Source: Suillus spraguei
Lineage: Eukaryota > Basidiomycota > Agaricomycetes > Boletales > Suillaceae
Direction of reading: 5' to 3'
Assembly: GCA_016800925.1 (NCBI GenBank)
Contig: JABCPU010000205.1
Coordinates: 55,995 to 119,994, forward strand
Length of the DNA: 64,000 bases
Shown here one piece after another: positions 56,511 through 64,000 of the stretch. The translations under genes and the position numbers were made by a program. Below the pieces are notes generated by a model. The model saw only the letters and a list, made by a program, of their open reading frames with translations. It did not search any database and was not told the origin of the DNA. Positions within the stretch are counted from its first letter, which is position 1. Each line of letters begins with the position of its first letter.

Positions 56511-57423
56511 ATCTCGACCATCTTATCATGGATGCCCTCCTGTTGCTCCTCAATCATTTTTAAAGTTTTTCAATGTCTTATCATTGCATAAATGGCCAGT
56601 CCTGCTCAGACATCAACAGTAGTACACTCCCACATGTGTCATATGCAAAGGATCAGTTGTATATAGGCCACAAATCTGATATGTCATGTACAGGGGATAT
56701 TTCTACTGATAAGAAGCCTACATAATAATCAAGCTTGTGATAAGTGATCTGATGCGTGATTTACCTCTCATATATGTCCCTAATGATGTATTTGAAGTTT
56801 TAGAAAGATCCATGAAGGACTGACTGAATGATAAGTAAAATGACATATGTGTGAAAAGTGACAATTGACATCTTTTTACACAAAGTCACATTTATATATG
56901 GTACAGTTTAAATATTTCATTCAAAATATGTAAGATACATGTTAGACTACTAAAGGAACCTATACTGCATATTGCCCTGAGGTTGGAGGGTGGTGGAAGG
57001 GATGTGGTGTATATCTCAGTTGACCCAGCGTCAAAGTCCTACAACTGCCCAACTGACCATTTTCGATATTTTGGGACTTTGAACTTTCCCACAGTCAATT
57101 TCTTATCTATTTCACTCCATCAGCACTCAATTCTTGTTGGATGGTTTTATAAATTTAGATATATCATAGTGAATGTATTTTAAATCTACTCCAGGTGTCT
57201 GATTAATAAACTTTGATGTTTTGAAAGTATGGGCTCCTTATCAGTAGAAATAGTAAGCATTCACACTAGTTCAAAACTCCGGCCTATTTTAAGCTGATCC
57301 TTGTCATACAAAGCAAGTATATATGGTATTATAATGATATATGAAGAGGCTGTATTATTTATGCAAGAGTAAGATACTGAAAACATCAAAAGTGTGAGAA
57401 ATGCGACTTTCTATGTTTTTGTT
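56511..57423. other. Non-palindromic spacer at the palindrome centre
   Basis: About 910 bp of AT-rich single-copy sequence between the innermost inverted blocks. Only short open frames, no domain recognised. It may be the ancestral sequence around which the arms formed. Confidence 0.6.
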
Positions 57424-58429
57424 CTTGGATGTTGAGGTGAAGGTTAAAGGGTCTTGTGAGGAGGTTGGCATAATTTCATAGTAATTGATGTATATACAAT
57501 TTTTTTCAATGAATGTTACCTCTGCCAGAAGCAAATTATTGAATCACTGAGTGCTGAGTGCCGAAACTCAAAACTGTTATGGCCATGCAAAACCAGAGGC
57601 AATTCAGAAGTTCCAGCTTTGCATGGGGTCGTACTGGAGGGTCATACTAATTCATGGGGGCTTGGCCTCAGCTTGTGGCTGTGCCCCTTGCCTGAGTACA
57701 TGCCCCTAATTTCATATGAAGTCCAAAGAGGAGTTCTTGTGAAGTCCGAGGGAGAACCTTGGAGGAACTCTTGGGCTGGATTGCTCCATAGAGTGCCAAT
57801 AAACTTCTGGAGAAGTGTAGAAAACTATGCCGCAGGTAGGCGGAGATAGAGGTAAGACTACTGGGACAAGTCCCAAGTAGAATGGGTGAAGGGAAGACCA
57901 CTGGATGAAGTCTAGGGCAGGATTGGAGCAAGGCTCCAGGGGGAAATATGATCCACAGGAGGTCAAGGATAGGATAGGACAGGACAAGAGGTCCGGAGAT
58001 AGGAGGTCCGGAGGATGAGGAGTGGAGGAACACAGAAATGGAGGAGTGGAGGAGTGGAGAAACAGAGGAGCGGAGCTGTGTGGATTTGGGGGGAAGTATT
58101 GCCCTACTATGGAGGAGTAGGTCCGGAGATTATGTAAGGAAGGTACAGGCTACTACGGATGAAGTCCGGAGTAGAAACAAACAGAGGAAGACTACCAAAG
58201 GTAGAGCTGGAGGTGAACAGAGATAAAGACTGGAGTTCGGACAAAGTTCGGAAAGTATAATATAACAAAGGGTCAAAGGTCCGGCCTAGGGAATACTAAT
58301 TTTACATGATATACATTTTTGCAAGTTTCTGTCACATACCATATTTCACACCCCATCTCCACTATGATCTCTGGCCCTGATCTCCATATTTCCGGACCTC
58401 TGGACCTCCACAGCTAGCCTGCCAACCCT

Positions 58430-61400
58430 AAATTTGGGATTTGGGTCTCAGGTCTTGGTACTCAACACTCGGTGAACTGTGTAAGGAAATAGAAATTGTA
58501 CATGATACAGATGTTTGCGAGTTTTGAAATTTCAAGTTTTGGGTCTCGGGCTTCGGCACTCAGCACTCAGCACTCAGCACTCAGCACTTCATACATTGCC
58601 AGGAATTCAGGATTTGGGTCTCAGGTCTTGTTACTTGACAATTGGTGAACTGTGTAAGGAAATAGAAAATTTACATGATATACATTTTGTGAGTTTCAAG
58701 TTTTAAATGTGTGGATCAAATTCCTTTTATTGTCTCACATTTTTCTGAGTCCCGAGTGCAGAATCACGAGTGCCAAACCTCGAAATTGTGGACTACCAGA
58801 TGTCAGAGTTCGGGGTTCAGCACTAAAAATGTGTGGGTCAAAGTCTTTTTATTGCCTCACATTGATTCACACATTTTGAGTGCCAAACCCTGAACCCCGG
58901 CACCTGGCACTCAGGACTCGACACAAAATGTAAAGAATTTAAAACCTATCTGTTGAGTCACCTTGTGCCGGGTGCCGGTAACAATGTGAAACATATCAAT
59001 CCATACATCTTAAGTGCCGAACCCCGAACCCGGCACCCGGGACTCGGGACTCATCACCATGTGAAAAATATTGATCTACATATTTTAAGTGCTGAACCCC
59101 AACCCCTGGCACCCAGGACTTAGAACAATGTGAGGCAATACAGAGATATTGATTCACACATATTGAGTGCCGAACCCCAAACTCTGGCACCCGGCACTCA
59201 GGACTCGGGCCTTGGGACTCATAACAATGTGAAAGATATCAATGCACATATTTAGACACCAAACCCTGAACTCCGGCACCCGGCAGTCGGGAATCGGGAC
59301 TCAGCCCTCATAACAATGTGAGAGATATTGATCCACATATTTTAACACCGAACCCCGAACCCCAGCACCTGGGAGTTAGAACAATGTGAGGCAATCCAAA
59401 GATATTGATTTACACATGTTGAGTGCCAAACCCCAAACTCCGGCACCCGGCACTCGGGGATCAGGATTCGGGACTCATAACAATGTGAAAGATATCGATC
59501 CACATATTTTATGTGCTGAACCCTGAACTCCAGCACCCGGGAGTTAGAACAATGTGAGGCAAAACACAGATATTGATTTACACATGTTGAGTGCCAAACC
59601 CTGAACTCCGGCACCCGGCACTCGGGACTCAGGCCTTGGAACTTATAACAATGTGAAAGATGTCGATGCACATATTCTATCACCGAACCCCAAACCCGGC
59701 ACCCGGGAGTTAGAAATATGTGAGGCAATACAAAGATATTGATTTACACGTGTGGAGTGCTGAACCCCGAACTTCGGCACCTGGCAGTTGGGAATCTGGA
59801 CTCGGGACTCATAACCATGTGAAAGATATTGATCCACATATTTAACCACCCAACCCCGAACCCCAGCACCCAGGAGTGAGAACAATGTGAGTCAATACAA
59901 AGATATTGATGTACACATGTTGAATGCCGAACCCCGAACTCCGGCACCCGACACTCGGGACTCGGGACTTGATACTCATAACAATGAGACAGATATCGAT
60001 CCACATATTTTAACACCGAACCCCGAACACCGCCACCCGTGAGTTAGAACCATGTGAGGCAATACAAAGTTGAGTCCCGAATTACGATCACTGAGTGCCG
60101 GGTTACCATGTGAGGCAATACAAAGATATTGATTTACACATGTTGAGTGCTGAACCCCGCACTCCGGCACCTGGGAGTTAGCACAATGTGAGGCAATACC
60201 ATGATATTGATTTACACATGTTGAGTGCCGAACCCCAAGTGCCGGAGCTCGGGGTTTGGCAGTCAAAACAATGTGAGGCAATACCATAATATTGATTTAC
60301 ACATGTTGAGTGCCGAACCCCGAGTGCCGGAGCTCGGGGTTCGGCAGTCAAAACAATGTGAAAGACCTCGATCCACATATTTTATGTGCCGAACCCCGAA
60401 CTCCGGCACTCGGGACTTCCAAGCTCCAGCACCCGGGAGTTAGCACAATGTGAGGCAATACCATGATATTGATTTACACAAGTTGAGTGCCGATCCCCGA
60501 GTGCTGAGTCCCGAGTGCCGGAGTTCGGGGTTCGGCACATAAAATATGTGGATTGAGGTCTTTCACATTGTTTTGACTGCCGAACCCCGAGCTCCGGCAC
60601 TCGGGGTTCGGCACTCAACATGTGTAAATCAATATTATGGTATTGCCTCACATTGTGCTAACTCCCAGGTGCCGGAGCTCGGAAGTCCCGAGTGCCGGCG
60701 CTCGGGGTTGGCAGTCAAAACAATGTGAAAGACCTCGATCCACATATTTTATGTGCCGAACCCCGAACTCCGGCACTCGGGACTCAGGACTTCCGAGCTC
60801 CGGCACCCGGGAGTTAGCACAATGTGAGGCAATACCATAATATTGATTTACACATGTTGAGTGCTGAACCCCGAGCTCCGGCACCCGGCACTCGGGGATC
60901 GGCACTCAACTTGTGTAAATCAATATCATGGTATTGCCTCACATTGTGCTAACTCCGGGTGCCGGAGCTTGGAAGTCCCGAGTCCTGAGTGCCGGAGTTG
61001 GGGTTCAGCACATAAAATATGTGGATTGAGGTCTTTCACATTGTTTTGACTGCCGAACCCTGAGCTCCGGCACTGGGGTTCGGCACTCAACATGTGTAAA
61101 TCAATATCATGGTATTGCCTCACATTGTGCTAATTCCCGGGTGCCGGAGCTTGGGGTTCGGCACTCAACATGTGTAAATCAATATCATGGTATTGCCTCA
61201 CATTGTGCTAACTCCTGGGTGCCGGAGCTCGGGGTTCGGCACTCAAAACAATGTGAAAGACCTCAATCCACATATTTTATGTGCCGAACCCCGAACTCGG
61301 CACCCGGCAATCGGGACTCGGGACTTGGTACTCAATAACAATGTGAATGATATCGATCCACATATTTTAACACCGAACCCAAAACCCGCCACCTGGAGTT

Positions 61401-62290
61401 ACAACTATGTGAGGCAATACAAAGATATTGATTTACACATGTGAGTGCCGAACCCGAGCTCCGGCACCTGGGAGTTAGCACAATGTGAGGCAATACCATG
61501 ATATTGATTTACACATGTTGAGTGCGAACCCCAAGTGCCGAGCTCGGGTTCGGCAGTCAAAACAATGTGAAAGACTCAATCCACATATTTTATGTGCCAA
61601 ACCCTGAACTCCGGCACCGGCACTCGGGACTTGGTACTCATAATGTGAAAGATCTTGACAACATATTGTCAGTGCTGAACCCTGAACCCCGGCACCCAGC
61701 ATCAAGACTCGGGACTCGGGACTCAGAACAATGTGAGGCAATAGACACCTATTGATCCACACATTCTAAGTGCCGAACTCCGAACTCCGAAATCTGGTAG
61801 TCTACTATTTAGGGGTTCGCAGTTCAGTACTCGGGCTTTTGCACTTGAGACCAAAAACAATGTTAGGCAATAAAATGACTTTGATCCACACATTTTTGGT
61901 AGATATCTTTTTCATCTCAAATCTTGAATCTCGAGTGCTGAACCCCGAATCCGAAATCTGGTAGTCTACAATTTCGGGGTCCGGTCCTCGGGACTCAGAC
62001 ACATGTCAGGCAACAACAAAACTTTGATCCACACATTTTTGGTAGATGTCTGTTTTGTCTCGAATCTCGAGTTTCTAGTTTCTAGTTTCGGTACTCTGCA
62101 CCCGCACCCGGCACTCGGCACTAGATGACTCCACACATGGACTTTAAATCTTTCACCTTGTGTGTTGTGTTTCAGGTGTCCGGGTATCCGGAATTCAGGA
62201 AATCTCTAGTTTGAATCTCCAGTTTCGAGTTCCTGGATTCGGGACTTGGCACCCGGCACCCGGCACCTCAATTATCGATGAATGTCAGAC
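58430..62290. repeat. Right-arm minisatellite of GTGCCGAACCCCGA-type units with local palindromes
   Basis: At the left edge (58430-58700) two inverted copies of the 172 bp unit. Then about 25 blocks of GAGTGCCGAACCCCGAACTC, CGGCACCCGGCACTCGGGAC, ATAACAATGTGAAAGATAT and GATCCACATATTTTA. Between 60200 and 61760 the blocks alternate in orientation, making successive palindromes (CACAATGTGAGGCAAT facing ATTGCCTCACATTGTG). Confidence 0.85.
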
Positions 62291-62399
62291 ATGATGAATT
62301 CAGGTTTTCGTGCTTCAGGGTTTAGATTTTGGTGGTCGATGGTAGGTATATGCACTCATAGGGTGCATGTATCCTATGTGTTTGATTCTCTGGTGGCTA

Positions 62400-62940
62400 C
62401 ATCAGCTGTACGTCTTTATGATACATATCTAGGCCCACCCGTATATGTAATATATTTTACCTCGGCCCACCCATCTATGTAAAATTCCCCCACGTCGGCC
62501 CACCCGTCTATGCAATAAATATTTTACTGCACCCTCGGCCCACCCATCTATGTAATACACCCCACGTCAGCCTACCCGTATATGTAATATTCTCTCCCCT
62601 CGGCCCACCCGTATATGTAATATTCTCTTACCTCGGCCCACCCGTCTATGCAATAATATTTGCCTTGCATCTCTCTTCAGCCCAGCTGTCTATAATATCC
62701 TACTCTACATACTACCCAGATGGGCCCACCCATCTCTGTCGGGGATGATATCCCCCTGGCCCATCCGTCAACATCAGAAATCATGTTTCCCTCGGCCCAC
62801 CCGTCTCTCCCACAAATACAAGTCTCCCGGCCCACCCGTCTCCATCGGAAATAATTTTCCCCCCGGCCCATCCGTCAACATCGAGGATATACATAACCTC
62901 GGCCCATCCGCTGGCCCGTCTTTGACGGGATATTATGTTG
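62400..62940. repeat. Right CTCGGCCCACCCGTC-type subterminal array
   Basis: About twelve units of CTCGGCCCACCCGTCTATG with short AT-rich spacers; the inverted partner of 52735-53160. Confidence 0.85.
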
Positions 62941-62975
62941 GTCGGGTGACCCGTATAGTACGGAGTTTGTCACTG

Positions 62976-63508
62976 AAGGGGCTCGAAAAGTAACGCGGCC
63001 TTCTGTGCTGTTTCCTTGCACCGCTCGCAACCTTACCGCTACTGCTGACTTTACTGCTTGATATCACTCACTTGATGCTACATTTTCAAGTGTTTCTCAA
63101 CCATGGTAGCACGCTACATATGACACTAGTTCCGGCAGCATCATCGCTGACCACAGCAACTTACCACTGACTATGGCGCTACTTTCACTCACTGGTTTGA
63201 CTTGGACTCGACTATACTCACAGGCATCCCTTTAGGGTCGAACACTCTTGCTTTGCAAGTGAAGCAGACTAGATGGAGTGCAAGACCACACATACTAACT
63301 TAGGAGGTAGTTTATCTACAGCCCCGGTTAGGTTGTATCTTTACACCGCACTACCAGCGGTTCAGCTATTGTTAATGGCACCAAGTACAGACACCGCTAC
63401 GCTACCCACAGCACTACTGCACGAGGATATGGCACCCTTGCCAGTCCAAGTGCTCAATCAAAAGTTAGTCCTGAATGAACCATGCTATACTGATGAAAAC
63501 TGCATTTT
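62976..63508. other. No gene recognised
   Basis: Single-copy sequence between the palindrome and the last LTR. A plus-strand open frame from 63273 reads LHEDMAPLPVQVLNQKLVLN before the LTR cuts it at 63509. It may be a gene fragment but is not assignable. Confidence 0.3.
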
Positions 63509-64000
63509 TGTCATATACCATACTTCTGATCCCAGATCCGACCATATCTGATCAGATCCAATCGATTCTATTTCCGTCCGGTCCACAGATCTGTCTGGAT
63601 CACCCATCCAAATGTGCCCACTTCTTGCACTCTAACTCCCTTGTGTATATCTGCTTCTATCTCCTTTCGTCATTCCTCCTGTTTCCGATATTCCGGCTGT
63701 GTATACTTCCGTCCTGTGTCACTGATCTGTTACCTGTGTTTCATTTCCGATTCATGCTTACTGATCTGCTGTGCATTAACTAATAGACTTCCATTACACT
63801 TTGTACATAGCCCTCGGTCCCGGACTTGTTGATTATCCGTATTAGATACTTACAGTATATAAATCACTTGTAGATCTCCATAGAACCTTAGTTAAAATAT
63901 CATCTTAGATCTGCTCATTCTGCTTCCTTTGGACTTGAGTCACTTTCTGCTCTAGTCATCTTCCGAGACTTGGGATTGATTCCTTTAAAGTCTATATCTC
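63509..64000 (+). mobile_element. LTR of the second family, left part (continues beyond window)
   Basis: Begins TGTCATATACCATACTTC and follows the reverse complement of 46305-47072 for almost 500 bp to the window edge, including the ATATAAATCACTTGTAGATC region. Whether it is a solo LTR or the start of a full element cannot be told. Confidence 0.85.

Larger units (their letters stand above)
52698..62975. mobile_element. Giant imperfect palindrome (10.3 kb), possibly a non-autonomous foldback-type element
   Basis: Outer ends are inverted copies: CAGTGAACTATCTCCGTA on the left and, reversed, CAGTGACAAACTCCGTA on the right. Moving inward, inverted pairs recur: 52735-52870 with 62770-62940; GGGTGGGCCGAG arrays 52870-53160 with 62400-62770; 53330-53640 with 57840-58070; 53740-53850 with 57565-57740; 56390-56510 with 57424-57560. 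The arms hold minisatellites of unequal length. No transposase is seen. The flanking 8-mers (ACATATTA, AAGGGGCT) do not match, so insertion by a transposase is not proven. Confidence 0.7.

Noticed and set aside
58996..61444. Many short open frames with CVNQYxGIASHCANS
   Set aside because: By-products of the right-arm minisatellite, present on both strands because the blocks are inverted.
52698..62975. Canonical hAT transposon with 8 bp duplication
   Set aside because: The CAGTGA ends fit, but flanking 8-mers differ and no transposase is present, so only a non-committal call is made.

Overview
The window is nuclear DNA of a filamentous basidiomycete, most likely an Agaricomycete. The evidence is genes split by many 48-65 bp introns with CTNA-type branch sites, an adenylation-thiolation-thioesterase (A-T-TE) synthetase, isopenicillin-N-synthase-like oxygenases and HGD-type kinases of the kind common in mushroom genomes, and chromodomain Gypsy and Copia elements. 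Gene models below were assembled by hand from frame continuity and splice signals; no search was run.

Bases 1-15.4 kb are ordinary gene space. They hold the last exon of an F-box/LRR-like gene, a small type I membrane protein with an apparent frameshift, a very large Ser-rich RING-H2 protein (+), and a very large SH3-TBC protein (-) converging on it.

Bases 15.4-27.4 kb are repeat-rich. They contain a three-copy dispersed repeat, a relic of a gene that is intact at 31 kb, a small secreted Cys-rich protein, a 147-149 bp tandem array of tRNA-Leu-like units with Pol III signals, a PAP2 lipid phosphatase and an uncharacterised gene fragment.

Bases 27.4-36.8 kb look like a small secondary-metabolite locus: an A-T-TE synthetase, a 2OG-Fe(II) oxygenase converging on it, and a 14-TM-type MFS exporter. 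A Copia-type solo LTR sits 68 bp upstream of the exporter start.

Bases 33-43.7 kb carry three decayed copies of one gene. The best copy encodes a protein kinase followed by a C-terminal double-stranded-RNA-binding domain, a PKR-like domain combination. Copies A and B form a tandem segmental duplication; a 0.75 kb relic lies between the oxygenase and the MFS gene.

Bases 43.7-52.7 kb are a nest. Kinase copy B is cut by a Copia element, which is cut by a Gypsy chromovirus (gag, protease, RT-RNaseH-integrase-chromodomain, plus an unexplained third ORF). The Gypsy element is itself cut by two solo LTRs with clear 5 bp target-site duplications. Bases 52.7-63.0 kb form a >10 kb imperfect palindrome made of minisatellites and inverted unique blocks, with no recognisable coding capacity. 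The window ends inside another LTR.
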